From Bradyrhizobium macuxiense (GTDB lineage Bacteria > Pseudomonadota > Alphaproteobacteria > Rhizobiales > Xanthobacteraceae): 33,111 bases of DNA. The notes under the pieces were generated by a model. It did no database searches. It had not been told where the DNA came from and saw only the letters and a list, made by a program, of their open reading frames with translations. Location: the NCBI RefSeq assembly GCF_001542415.1, contig NZ_LNCU01000034.1, forward strand, positions 6,215 through 39,325, given 5' to 3'. This document shows positions 8,783 to 16,238 of this stretch, piece by piece. How positions within the stretch are numbered: position 1 is the stretch's first letter; each line of letters begins with the position of its first letter. The position numbers and the translations under genes were made by a program.

Positions 8783-9364
8783 CTAGCCGGCGATCCCCGC
8801 CGCGACCTGGCCGCGCAGCCGCTCCAGGCTGAGCAGCGTGTTGGCGCAGGCTTCCGCCGCCTCGATGCCCTTGATGACGAAATGCCGGCGGAAGAAATCC
8901 TGGTGCACTTCGGTCTCGTGGAATTGCTGCGGTGTCAGCACCGCGGAGAACACCGGCACCTCGGTGCGCAACTGCACATCCATCAGCGCCTTGATCACGG
9001 TGTCGGCGACGAATTCGTGGCGATAGATGCCGCCGTCGACGACGAGCCCGGCGGCGACGATCGCGGTATAGCGGCGCGTCTTCGCCAGGATCTGCGCATG
9101 CAGCGGGATCTCGAACGAGCCCGGCACCTCGAACACATCGACGTTGGTGATGTGGCGCGCCTCGATCGCCTTCAGAAAGGAGACGCGGCACGCATCCACC
9201 ACCTCGCGATGCCAGCACGCCTGCACAAAGGCGACGCGCTGCGGCTTTGCGAAGCGTGGATGTTCCGATACCGGCGGAACGGCCGGTGTGTCGGGAGTGA
9301 TGTCTGCTTGGGAGATTTCTGCTTGGGAGGTTTCGACTTCAGCGTCTTGCAACATCTGATTCAT
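8783..9364 (-). CDS. ribH: 6,7-dimethyl-8-ribityllumazine synthase, type II (RibH2)
   Basis: 193 residues. It condenses 5-amino-6-ribitylamino-uracil with 3,4-dihydroxybutanone phosphate, the penultimate step of riboflavin synthesis. FVQACWHREVVDACRVSF, FEVPGSFEIPLHAQ (about 78-91) and VFSAVLTPQQFHE carry the substrate-binding positions. The divergent sequence resembles the decameric RibH2 type of Brucella and Mesorhizobium rather than the icosahedral type. The N-terminus has an extra stretch of about 35 residues, including the in-frame repeat SQAEI-SQADI. AGAGGA precedes the ATG. An FMN riboswitch lies in its leader, so expression should fall when FMN is plentiful. The double-hairpin repeat follows the stop. 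Confidence 0.92.
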   Translation of the reverse strand: MNQMLQDAEVETSQAEISQADITPDTPAVPPVSEHPRFAKPQRVAFVQACWHREVVDACRVSFLKAIEARHITNVDVFEVPGSFEIPLHAQILAKTRRYTAIVAAGLVVDGGIYRHEFVADTVIKALMDVQLRTEVPVFSAVLTPQQFHETEVHQDFFRRHFVIKGIEAAEACANTLLSLERLRGQVAAGIAG

Positions 9365-9412
9365 GGTTTTCCTCTTTCAGGACCAGAATCAGGGCACACG
9401 GACAACGACAAG

Positions 9413-9437
9413 AGCCCCACGCGAATCCGCGCGGGCT
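9413..9437 (-). promoter_or_regulatory. Hairpin between FMN riboswitch and ribH
   Basis: On the minus strand AGCCC-G-CGCG-GATT-CGCG-TG-GGGCT forms a strong stem just after the riboswitch. Only CTTGTCGTTGT follows, not a clean U run. It could be the expression platform (a weak terminator), or the switch may work on translation instead. Role inferred from position. Confidence 0.4.
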
Positions 9438-9446
9438 GCCGCAACC

Positions 9447-9589
9447 GTTCTCTTTCATCCGGACTGTAACCGTCGGCTTCGGAATTGCACCGAATCTGCT
9501 GACCCTTCCCCGTTCTTGAGGAAGGCGCTCGCGGGCTTGGGCTCGTCACCCTTACCGCCGGTGGGGATTTCCGCCCCGCCCTGAGAACA
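9447..9589 (-). promoter_or_regulatory. FMN riboswitch (RFN element)
   Basis: The minus strand shows the conserved RFN blocks in order: GTTCTCAGGGCGGGG at the 5' end, GAAATCCCCACCGGCGGTAA, GAGCCC then AGCCCGCGAGC, a variable stem (CCTTCCTCAAGAACGGGGAAGG), GGTCAGCAGATTCGGTG, AATTCCGAAGCCGACGGT, and ACAGTCCGGATGAAAGAGAAC closing the first stem. All six helices of the FMN aptamer can be drawn. The switch lies about 85 bases before ribH. Lone riboswitch-controlled ribH2 genes are known from Brucella relatives. Confidence 0.97.
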
Positions 9590-9622
9590 TCGGCACGCCC
9601 GGGATGGACGTGCCTAACAGCC

Positions 9623-9651
9623 AATATGACCAATGCGCGACAGGTGGGCAA
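9623..9651 (-). promoter_or_regulatory. Candidate promoter for the FMN riboswitch-ribH transcript
   Basis: Minus strand: TTGCCC (9651-9646), a 17-bp spacer, then CATATT (9628-9623). Transcription from about 9616 would start some 27 bases before the riboswitch. Moderate match to a sigma-70-type promoter. Confidence 0.38.
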
Positions 9652-10037
9652 GATGCTTCGGCACGGGAATTGGCATGGTCCCCATGAGCGCGCTGCGAGT
9701 CTTCCAGTGACGTTTCGCTGTCAGAGACGGCCGATTCACAAGTGCGGCGAAGCGGAGGCAAATGGTTAATATTCCGTTACCAGGCCACTTCGATTCCGAT
9801 TTGTTCTTTAATTAACGAGCGCTACCGCGATCAGCTGTGGACGAGGCGCGCTTTGGCTGTGGACGGACTCGGGGTGCGGTTGCGCGGATTCCGCAAATCA
9901 CATCACTTCATCCGCGTCAGGTCCAGGGGCATCCGGAAGCCCGCGTAAGGAGCTGCACTCGGCCACGACGCTGTTTGTCGCGCTTGCCGGCTTCCGTGTG
10001 CGTATCAACAGATCAAAAGAATAAGGGTCGAGACGGC
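9652..10037. other. Intergenic region between ribH leader and ybjN-like gene
   Basis: About 390 bases with no gene that I can support. It must hold the promoter of the ybjN-like gene. An AT-richer patch (about 9770-9815, with TTAATATT and TTTAATTAAC) stands out against the GC-rich surroundings. Two copies of GCTGTGGACG-like sequence lie at about 9833-9865. The open frame continuing upstream from ybjN through here codes Arg/Pro-rich sequence and is not credible. Confidence 0.4.
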
Positions 10038-10538
10038 ATGTCCCTCCTCGAAGGCATTATCGAGTCCCGGAACAACCCGCTTGCGGTGGTCGAGGATATC
10101 GCCACTGACAACAACTGGGCGTTCGAGCGTTCCGGCGACGACGAGGTGACGATCGTCTCCAAGGGCGATTGGATCGACTATCAGCTCTCTTTCACCTGGA
10201 TGGGTGAGATCGAAGCGCTGCATCTCGCCTGCGCTTTCGACATGAAGATTCCGCAAGCGCGGCTCGCCGAAGTGCAACGACTGATTGCCGCGATCAACGA
10301 GCAATTGTGGGTCGGTCATTTCGATCTGTGGACCCACTCCGGCATGGTCATGCATCGTCAGGCGCTGGTGCTGCCTGGCGGCCTCACCGCATCAGCCTCG
10401 CAATGCGAGAGCATGCTGGTCAACGCGATCCAGGCCTGCGAGCGCTATTACCCCGCGTTCCAGTTCGTGGTCTGGGCCGGCAAGTCGGCGGCCGAGGCCA
10501 TGTCTGCCGCGATGTTCGATACCGAGGGCGAGGCATAG
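10038..10538 (+). CDS. YbjN domain-containing protein
   Basis: 166 residues starting MSLLEGIIESRNNPLAVVED, with AAGGG upstream of the ATG. The YbjN fold is related to type III secretion chaperones; E. coli YbjN affects motility and stress responses, but the molecular role is unknown. Visible: alternating strands (DDEVTIVSKGDWIDYQLSFTW), LHLACAFDMKIP, the helix RLAEVQRLIAAINEQLWVGHFDLW, and a C-terminal helix with YYPAFQFVVWAGKSAAEAM. No signal peptide. It lies before proC in the same direction but a repeat of about 140 bases separates them. Confidence 0.82.
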   Translation: MSLLEGIIESRNNPLAVVEDIATDNNWAFERSGDDEVTIVSKGDWIDYQLSFTWMGEIEALHLACAFDMKIPQARLAEVQRLIAAINEQLWVGHFDLWTHSGMVMHRQALVLPGGLTASASQCESMLVNAIQACERYYPAFQFVVWAGKSAAEAMSAAMFDTEGEA

Positions 10539-10567
10539 GAACCGCTCGGTCTATCCGCGCCCTCAGT

Positions 10568-10705
10568 GTCGTCCCTGCCTAGTGCGCAATTGCGCACGGG
10601 AGCAGGGACCCATACTCCGCGGCCCTCGTGGCTGAGCAAACTGCTTGTGGCTCGCTTCTCGCTTCACTAGAACCGCTTGTGGGTCCCTGCTTTCGCAGGG
10701 ACGAC
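10568..10705. repeat. Palindromic dispersed repeat, GTCGTCC type, copy 2
   Basis: Ends are a perfect 11-bp inverted repeat: GTCGTCCCTGC (10568-10578) and GCAGGGACGAC (10695-10705). Each end also folds locally (GTCCCTGC...GCAGGGAC). The left half contains the 14-base palindrome TGCGCAATTGCGCA. It fills the space between the ybjN-like gene and proC and ends 21 bases before the proC start. Same family as 7601-7723. Confidence 0.8.
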
Positions 10706-10726
10706 ATAGAGTTCGTGGAGCGACCT

Positions 10727-11554
10727 GTGAACACAAGCAGCGCATTGAAGAACACCACCGGCACCATCGCGCTTGCAGGCGCCGGCAAGATGGGCGGCGC
10801 GATGCTCACCGGCTGGCTTGCGCAGGGGCTCGTGCCTGCGCAGGTCGCTGTGATCGATCCACATCTCTCGCCGGAGATTTCTGCACTCGCCGCGCAAGGT
10901 GTCCGCCTCAACCCGAAGGCTCAGGATGTCGGTGCGGTCGATACGCTCGTGATCGCGGTGAAGCCGCAGTCATTCCGCGAGGCCGGAGCCGCGCTCAAGG
11001 CGTTGGTCGGCCCGTCGACGCTGGTCGTCTCGATCATGGCCGGCACCACGATCTCTGTGCTTCAAGAGGTCTGCGGCGGCGCCGTGGTGCGCGCGATGCC
11101 GAACACGCCGGCCGCAATCGGCCGCGGCATCACGGTCGCAGTACCGGCGAAGAACGTCACCGCCGCGCAGCGCGCGACGACGGATGCGCTGCTGCAGGCG
11201 ACCGGGCTGGTCGAATGGGTCGAGGACGAAAACCTGATGGATGCGGTGACCGCGGTCTCGGGCTCCGGCCCGGCCTATGTGTTCCTGCTCGCCGAAGAGC
11301 TGGCCTGCGCCGGTGTCGCGGCCGGCCTGCCGGAGCAGCTGGCGACCACGCTGGCGCGAGCGACCGTCGCAGGCTCCGGCGAGTTGCTGCATCGCTCGGA
11401 CCTGCCGTCCGCGACCTTGCGCCAGAATGTCACCTCACCTGGCGGCACCACCGCCGCGGCACTCGAGGTGCTGATGGCCAAGGACGGCATGCAGCCGTTG
11501 ATGACCCGCGCCATCGCCGCGGCGACCAGGCGCTCGAAGGAATTGGCGAAGTAG
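10727..11554 (+). CDS. proC: Pyrroline-5-carboxylate reductase
   Basis: 275 residues from GTG 10727. It reduces pyrroline-5-carboxylate to proline with NAD(P)H. The Rossmann motif is ALAGAGKMGGAML (about 15-27). AVKPQ, the RAMPNTPAAIGRG segment and the C-terminal signature with SGSGPAYVFLLAE and TSPGGTTAAALEVL are all present. The GTG has GGAG seven bases upstream, and the resulting length fits the family. A longer frame from 10628 would be translated from the right half of the repeat and is rejected. Confidence 0.95.
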   Translation: MNTSSALKNTTGTIALAGAGKMGGAMLTGWLAQGLVPAQVAVIDPHLSPEISALAAQGVRLNPKAQDVGAVDTLVIAVKPQSFREAGAALKALVGPSTLVVSIMAGTTISVLQEVCGGAVVRAMPNTPAAIGRGITVAVPAKNVTAAQRATTDALLQATGLVEWVEDENLMDAVTAVSGSGPAYVFLLAEELACAGVAAGLPEQLATTLARATVAGSGELLHRSDLPSATLRQNVTSPGGTTAAALEVLMAKDGMQPLMTRAIAAATRRSKELAK

Positions 11555-11564
11555 CCCATCCGCT

Positions 11565-11715
11565 GTCATTGCCGGGCTTGCCGCCTTCGCCAAGGCTTCG
11601 GCGCGCCCGAGACTGTTGGCCTCGTCGGAGCCTTGGCGTAGACGGGACCCGGCGATCCATCTCACGCGGATATGCTTCTTTCTTGATGGATGCGCGGGTC
11701 AGGCCCGCGCATGAC
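11565..11715. repeat. Dispersed palindromic repeat, GTCATG type
   Basis: Between the convergent proC and thioesterase genes. Starts GTCATTGCCGGG and ends CGCGCATGAC, with an inner pair CCAAGGCTTCGGC / GTCGGAGCCTTGG and the pair GATCCATC / GATGGATG. The right half is itself a hairpin (GCGCGGGTCAGGCCCGCGC). Related to 801-889. Confidence 0.7.
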
Positions 11716-11752
11716 GAGTTCGTAGGACGGCGCAAGCGCGCCTTTGCCCACG

Positions 11753-12163
11753 TTACGCTTTCGAGCCCGACGTTCCGGCAAGCCGCTTGTTGAAATTCTC
11801 GACGTTGATCAGGCCGCGCGCGTGGCGGCCTTCGCCGAGCTTGCGCGCGCCTTCGAAGGCCTCGACCTCGAAGCGGATCACGCGGCGCTCGACCGCGATC
11901 ACCTTCGCCGTGGTCCGCACCGTGGCGCCGACAAGGGCCGCGGCGAGATGGCGGATATCGACCTCGGTGCCGACGGTGACCCAGCCGGGCCGCAGCGCAG
12001 CGCGGATCGCATCGCCCGACGCCATCTCCATTTCGAGGATCATCATCGGCGTCGCATAGACCATCGGCATGCCGGGCACGAAATGCCCGACCGTGCGCTC
12101 CGGCGGCACGACGAGCGTGCGCTCGGCACTCATGCCGATCTTGATAAAGTCGCGTGCGTCCAT
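11753..12163 (-). CDS. Hotdog-fold thioesterase family protein (FlK-like)
   Basis: 136 residues. The pattern GMSAERTLVVPPERTVGHF, then MPMVYATPMMILEMEMAS, then LRPGWVTVGTEVDIRHLAAALVGATVRTTAKVIAVE, is that of the fluoroacetyl-CoA-thioesterase-like hotdog family. The conserved Thr (ATPMM), Glu and His (IRHLA) positions of FlK-type active sites can be placed. Substrate is unknown; such genes are widespread and are not evidence of fluoroacetate metabolism. It is followed on the same strand by no close partner; the tautomerase gene lies about 60 bases upstream. Confidence 0.8.
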   Translation of the reverse strand: MDARDFIKIGMSAERTLVVPPERTVGHFVPGMPMVYATPMMILEMEMASGDAIRAALRPGWVTVGTEVDIRHLAAALVGATVRTTAKVIAVERRVIRFEVEAFEGARKLGEGRHARGLINVENFNKRLAGTSGSKA

Positions 12164-12225
12164 GGATGCCTCAAGACCGGTGTCGTCCCGGCCTTGAGCA
12201 GGGACGACCCGTGGAGAAGGCTGGG

Positions 12226-12429
12226 CTACTTCTTCGCAGCGGCGGCGCGCTCGACGAAGGTCTTGCCGCCCTTCATCTTGTGATGCAGCGGCGCTTCGTT
12301 GATCTGGATCACGACGGCATCGGCATCGACGCCGAGGTTCTTCACCAAAGCCTGGGTGATGTCGCGCATCATGCCGGCCTTCTGCTCATCGGTGCGGCCT
12401 GCGGCCATGCTCACGGTAATTTCGGGCAT
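12226..12429 (-). CDS. 4-oxalocrotonate tautomerase family protein
   Basis: 67 residues from ATG 12429, preceded by GGGAGAG. After loss of Met the N-terminus is Pro (PEITVSMAAGRTDEQKAGMM), the catalytic base of the family; the beta-alpha-beta layout and DADAVVIQINEAPLHH fit. These small enzymes form hexamers or dimers and move enol double bonds in aromatic ring degradation, though many chromosomal members have no known substrate. A longer frame from 12525 runs through palindromic DNA and would bury Pro1, so it is rejected. The gene lies between the thioesterase and hisS, all on the minus strand. Confidence 0.9.
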   Translation of the reverse strand: MPEITVSMAAGRTDEQKAGMMRDITQALVKNLGVDADAVVIQINEAPLHHKMKGGKTFVERAAAAKK

Positions 12430-12439
12430 CCAATCTCTC

Positions 12440-12532
12440 CCTTGGCTGTCGCGGCCGGGCTGGTCCCGGCCATCACGTTCTCTGTTATCAAACAAGACGC
12501 GAATGCCCGGCACAAGGCCGGGCATGAGGCGT
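12440..12532. repeat. Two palindromic repeat fragments between the tautomerase and hisS
   Basis: GGCCGGGCTGGTCCCGGCC (about 12451-12469) and ATGCCCGGCACAAGGCCGGGCAT (about 12503-12525) each fold into a tight hairpin. They belong to the same class as the GTCATG-type repeats. They occupy nearly all of the gap before hisS ends. Confidence 0.6.
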
Positions 12533-12543
12533 TGCGCGAATGG

Positions 12544-14136
12544 CTAACCCCACGTCACGTCATGACGCGCCAGCACCTCGCGCACCTTGGCAACGAGATC
12601 GGCCTCGGCGCAGGAGAATTGCGCAGGCCGTGTTTCGCGCCACTCCTGGTTGGAGGCGATCGCGGCCGCGGCCTTGGCGCCTTCGATCAGATCCTTGATC
12701 TGCACCTCGCCGCGCGCCTTCTCGTCCGAACCCTGGATGATCACGCAGGGCGAGTCGCGGCGATCGGCATATTTGAGCTGGTTGCCCATGTTCTTCGGAT
12801 TGCCGAGATAGAGCTCGGCACGGATGTTCGCATGGCGCAGTTGCGCGACCATTTTCTGGTAGTCGGCGACGCGGTCGCGATCGAACACGGTGACGACCAC
12901 GGGGCCGAACTCCGGCCGCGTGTCGAGCTTGCCGAGCATCGTGAGCGCAGCCTGCAGGCGCGACACGCCGATCGAGAAGCCGGTCGCTGGCACCGGCTCG
13001 CCACGGAAGCGCGACACCAGACCGTCATAGCGGCCACCACCGCCGACCGAGCCGAACCGCACCGGACGGCCCTTCTCGTCCTTGGTGTCGAGCAGCAGCT
13101 CAACCTCGTAGACCGGGCCGGTATAGTATTCGAGGCCGCGGACGACGGAGGGATCGATGATGATCTGGCTGTGATAGCCGGCCGCATCGACAAGACGCGC
13201 GATCTCGACCAGTTCGTCCAGCCCCTCGAGCGCGATCTTCGAATCGTGGAACGTCGCACGCAACGCGTCTGCGATACGGCGCGCGATATCGTACTCGTTC
13301 TCCTTGCGATCGGGATCGCCCGCAAGCCGCTGCTGCATGCTCGCGTCGCCGGAATAGGCCAGCAGCGGACCGCGCACCGCAGCGCGCGCATTCACAAACG
13401 TCTCGATCTTGGCGATCTGCGCCTGCTCGAGGCCCGCGCCCTTGGTGAAGTCGCCGCTCTCATCCTTGCGGCCGGGGCCGAGCAATTCACGCACGCCTTG
13501 CTCGCCAAGTCGGTCGAGCTTGTCGATCGCGCGCAGCACGGTGAGCCTTCGGCCGGCGTTCTCCTCGCCGCCGATCCCGATGCTCTCCATCACGCCGTCG
13601 AGCACCTTGCGGTTGTTCACCTTCACAACATACGAGCCGCGCGGAATGCCGAGCGCTTCCATCGTGTCGGCGGCCATCATGCAGATCTCGGCATCAGCGG
13701 CCGGCGTCGCGGAGCCGACGGTATCGGCATCGAACTGCATGAACTGGCGGAAGCGGCCGGGACCGGGTTTCTCGTTGCGGAAGACGTAGCCGAAGCGATA
13801 GGAGCGGTACGGCTTCGGCAGGTGATCGAAGTTTTCCGCGACATAGCGCGCGAGCGGCGCGGTCAGGTCGTAGCGCAGCGAGATCCACTGCTCGTCGTCG
13901 TCCTGGAACGAGAACACGCCCTCGTTGGGACGGTCCTGGTCCGGCAGGAACTTGCCGAGCGCATCGGTGTATTCCATCGCCGGCGTTTCCACGGGCTCGA
14001 ATCCGTAGAGCTCGTAAACGGCGCGAATCTTCTCGACCATCTGGCGCGTGACGTTGATCGCGGCCGGGCCACGATCTTCCAGTCCGCGCGGCAGGCGCGC
14101 CTTCAATTTCTGGGGTTTTTTCGGTTTGTCGGCCAT
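12544..14136 (-). CDS. hisS: Histidyl-tRNA synthetase
   Basis: 530 residues, class II synthetase charging tRNA-His. Motif 2 lies at about 113-131 ([20 protein letters not shown]), His-A at [12 protein letters not shown], His-B near GGGGRYDGL, and motif 3 as [10 protein letters not shown]. An anticodon-binding domain follows ([17 protein letters not shown] onward). It is about 100 residues longer than the E. coli enzyme. The motif-2 loop (NEKPGPGR) and FDADTVG differ from E. coli (ERPQKGRYRQ) and match the divergent alphaproteobacterial form, associated with a tRNA-His that lacks the usual extra G(-1). Confidence 0.96.
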   Translation of the reverse strand: MADKPKKPQKLKARLPRGLEDRGPAAINVTRQMVEKIRAVYELYGFEPVETPAMEYTDALGKFLPDQDRPNEGVFSFQDDDEQWISLRYDLTAPLARYVAENFDHLPKPYRSYRFGYVFRNEKPGPGRFRQFMQFDADTVGSATPAADAEICMMAADTMEALGIPRGSYVVKVNNRKVLDGVMESIGIGGEENAGRRLTVLRAIDKLDRLGEQGVRELLGPGRKDESGDFTKGAGLEQAQIAKIETFVNARAAVRGPLLAYSGDASMQQRLAGDPDRKENEYDIARRIADALRATFHDSKIALEGLDELVEIARLVDAAGYHSQIIIDPSVVRGLEYYTGPVYEVELLLDTKDEKGRPVRFGSVGGGGRYDGLVSRFRGEPVPATGFSIGVSRLQAALTMLGKLDTRPEFGPVVVTVFDRDRVADYQKMVAQLRHANIRAELYLGNPKNMGNQLKYADRRDSPCVIIQGSDEKARGEVQIKDLIEGAKAAAAIASNQEWRETRPAQFSCAEADLVAKVREVLARHDVTWG

Positions 14137-14204
14137 GAGCGGCGTTTACCAGCCGACGCGCGAGGCGGCAACCAGTGCATCCGTAGAACCCGCGAATATG
14201 CCGG

Positions 14205-14242
14205 AGACGCTCGTGCCCGGGACAGGCCCGGGCACGACGCAA
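14205..14242. repeat. GTGCCCGGG palindrome between hisS and ilvE
   Basis: CGTGCCCGGGACAGGCCCGGGCACG is an almost perfect stem with a short loop, of the same type as 30898-30916. It lies downstream of ilvE on the minus strand and could end its transcript, though no U run follows. Confidence 0.6.
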
Positions 14243-14272
14243 TTTCGAACAGAGCCGCGCTGGAATGGCCGG

Positions 14273-15352
14273 TCAGCGGACCTCTCTGATCCAGTTATGC
14301 GGGTCGTTGGTGCGACCGTACTGGATGTCGACCAGCTTCTTGCGCAGCCCCATCGCCACCGGGCCGGCCACGCCGCCGCTGATCTGGAAATCGCCGCTCG
14401 CGGAGCACACCTTGCCGATCGGCGAGATGACCGCCGCCGTGCCGCAGGCGAAAGCCTCCTTCAGCTTGCCGCTGGCGGCATCCGCGCGCCACTGGTCGAT
14501 CGAATAGGCTTCCTCGCGCACCCGCGTGCCGGCATCCTTGGCCAGCGTGATGATCGAATCCCGGGTGATGCCGGGCAGGATGGTGCCGAGCGGCGGCGTC
14601 GAGAGCGAACCGTCGTCGAACACGAAGAAGACGTTCATGCCGCCGAGCTCCTCGACATAGCGGCGCTCGACCGCATCGAGAAACACGACCTGATCGCACC
14701 CGTGATCGATCGCCTCGGCCTGCGCGCGCAGGCTCGCGGCATAATTGCCGCCGCATTTGACGGCGCCGGTGCCGCCGATCGCGGCGCGCGTGTAGTTCTC
14801 CGACACCCAGATCGACACCGGCGCGGGCCCGCCCTTGAAATAGGAGCCGACTGGCGAGGCGATGACCGAGAAGATGTATTCCGCCGACGGCTTCACGCCG
14901 AGGAAGACCTCGCTTGCGATCATGAAGGGCCGCAGATAGAGGCTGCCCTCGCCGCCCGGAATCCAGGCGCGATCGATCCGCACGAGCTGCTCGACCGCCT
15001 CGATGAACACGTCCTCCGGCAGCGGCGCCATTGCCATGCGCTCCGCCGAATTGCGAAAGCGTCGCGCATTGGCATCCGGGCGGAACAGGTTCACGCCGCC
15101 GTCGTCGCGCCTGTAGGCCTTGAGACCTTCGAAAATTTCCTGCGCGTAGTGCAGGACGGCGCCAGCCGGATCGAGCGGAAAATTCGCGCGCGATTCGACG
15201 CGCGCGCCATGCCAGCCCTTCGCCTGATTGTAGCGGACGATCGCCATGTGATCGGTGAAGATCCGGCCGAAGCCTGGATCCACGAGCTTGGCCACGCGCT
15301 CCTTGTTGGGAGTCGCATTCGTCGCAGGCTGGATTTCGAAATTCAAACTCAT
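14273..15352 (-). CDS. ilvE: Branched-chain amino acid aminotransferase
   Basis: 359 residues, PLP fold type IV, transferring amino groups in the last step of Leu, Ile and Val synthesis and the first of their breakdown. The PLP lysine is Lys199 in GAVKCGGNYA. Upstream are FEGLKAYRRDDG (75-86) and RPDANARRF; downstream are the conserved EELGGMNVFFVF and FACGTAAVISPIG. Length and motifs fit the longer (type II) IlvE group. The ATG follows GGAAAGCAAGAAA. A GC-rich structured leader lies upstream, and the petP-like gene diverges from it. Confidence 0.94.
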   Translation of the reverse strand: MSLNFEIQPATNATPNKERVAKLVDPGFGRIFTDHMAIVRYNQAKGWHGARVESRANFPLDPAGAVLHYAQEIFEGLKAYRRDDGGVNLFRPDANARRFRNSAERMAMAPLPEDVFIEAVEQLVRIDRAWIPGGEGSLYLRPFMIASEVFLGVKPSAEYIFSVIASPVGSYFKGGPAPVSIWVSENYTRAAIGGTGAVKCGGNYAASLRAQAEAIDHGCDQVVFLDAVERRYVEELGGMNVFFVFDDGSLSTPPLGTILPGITRDSIITLAKDAGTRVREEAYSIDQWRADAASGKLKEAFACGTAAVISPIGKVCSASGDFQISGGVAGPVAMGLRKKLVDIQYGRTNDPHNWIREVR

Positions 15353-15375
15353 TTTCTTGCTTTCCGCTCTCGGAA

Positions 15376-15475
15376 CCGGCGCAATGTGTGGCGCCGGCCA
15401 GTTTCCCCCCGGGACCTGTCGGCTTGGTTGGCCTGGCCTCCGGCGCTACCAGCCCCGGGGGCCGGTTTCCTGCGC
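15376..15475 (-). promoter_or_regulatory. Candidate structured leader of ilvE
   Basis: Just before ilvE on the minus strand a perfect 7-bp hairpin, CCGGCGC-8 bases-GCGCCGG (15376-15397), is followed upstream by a long-range GC stem (CCCCGGG at 15407-15413 against CCCGGGG near 15453-15460), enclosing GGCTGGT and CCAGGCC-type arms. I do not recognise a known riboswitch, and no leader peptide rich in Ile, Leu or Val codons is evident. Structure seen; regulatory role inferred. Confidence 0.35.
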
Positions 15476-15684
15476 CAACATGCCGTTTAGACATGCTTTT
15501 GCGGAATGCCGAAGTCCAGTATGTTTGCCGAAATGCCGCTCGACAATCGCACGGTAGTCCAATTTGCGGCCCAAACCGCCATCGCTGGCTCTTTCAGGCC
15601 GACTCAAACGCTGTCGGGGACAAAACGACTTAATGTTTCGCCGTGACATGCAGTTTTGTAACATTGAACCCAAGATACGTCAAT
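15476..15684. other. Divergent promoter region between ilvE and the petP-like gene
   Basis: The whole gap is about 330 bases. This half contains the near-direct repeat GCGGAATGCCG (about 15512-15522) and GCCGAAATGCCG (about 15530-15541), which could be regulator binding sites. TTGTAACATTG near 15655 is a possible -35 for the petP-like gene, with no clear -10. No small gene is credible here. Confidence 0.35.
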
Positions 15685-16236
15685 ATGACTGACATAAATT
15701 TCTCAGGCATGGCTGCCAAGCCCGATTCGCAGGGAAGCGACCACTCGTCTTCCGCGGCGGGCGAGCGCGATCTGCGCTGGGACATTATCGAGCTCCTGTT
15801 CTTCGCCTACCGAGATTTCGTCGGCGACGCCGACCAGGAGTTGGAAGCGTTCGGCTTCGGCCGTGCCCATCACCGGGTCATCCACTTCGTCACCCGCTAT
15901 CCCGGGCTGAAGGTCGCCGACCTGCTCGACGTGCTGCGCATCACCAAGCAGTCGCTCGGGCGCGTGCTCAAGCAGCTGCTCGACGAAGGCTACATCGTGC
16001 AGAAGACCGGCAACAATGATCGCCGGCAACGCCTGCTCTACGCGACGCCGAAGGGCGAGGCGCTGGTCGCCAAGCTCGCGGGCCTGCAGACCGACCGCAT
16101 CAACCGTGCGGTCACCGGTATCGATGCTGCCGGCGTCGAGACCGTTCGCCAGTTCCTGCGTGCGATGATCGATCGCGACGATCCCGACAAGGTGCTCGAG
16201 GCGATCTTCGGGGGCGGTAGAAAGACGAAGGAGTGA
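15685..16236 (+). CDS. MarR family transcriptional regulator, PetP-like
   Basis: 183 residues from ATG 15685; ATG 15643 or 15709 are possible alternatives and none has a strong ribosome binding site. The winged-helix region is clear: GFGRAHHRVIHFVTRYPGLKVADLLDVLRITKQSLGRVLKQLLDEGYI and then the wing NNDRRQRLLYATPKGEAL. This arrangement, a MarR gene overlapping an OmpR-type regulator gene, matches petP-petR, first described beside the cytochrome bc1 genes in Rhodobacter capsulatus. Here the neighbour is ilvE, not pet genes. It overlaps or abuts the next gene, so they are co-expressed. Confidence 0.85.
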   Translation: MTDINFSGMAAKPDSQGSDHSSSAAGERDLRWDIIELLFFAYRDFVGDADQELEAFGFGRAHHRVIHFVTRYPGLKVADLLDVLRITKQSLGRVLKQLLDEGYIVQKTGNNDRRQRLLYATPKGEALVAKLAGLQTDRINRAVTGIDAAGVETVRQFLRAMIDRDDPDKVLEAIFGGGRKTKE

Positions 16237-16238
16237 CC

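Noticed and set aside
9833..9865. DnaA-box-like TGTGGA words and an AT-rich patch suggesting an origin
   Set aside because: Only two partial words, with no replication genes nearby; chance is sufficient.
9837..10037. N-terminal extension of the YbjN-like frame
   Set aside because: Arg/Pro-rich sequence with no family support; ATG 10038 has its own ribosome binding site and begins the domain.
11753..12163. Fluoroacetate resistance gene
   Set aside because: The protein is FlK-like in fold only; such hotdog proteins are common and no fluoroacetate genes lie nearby.
12154..14289. 711-residue open frame on the plus strand opposite hisS
   Set aside because: It is the antisense shadow of hisS; His/Arg/Ala-rich sequence with no family motif, as expected for GC-rich codon bias.
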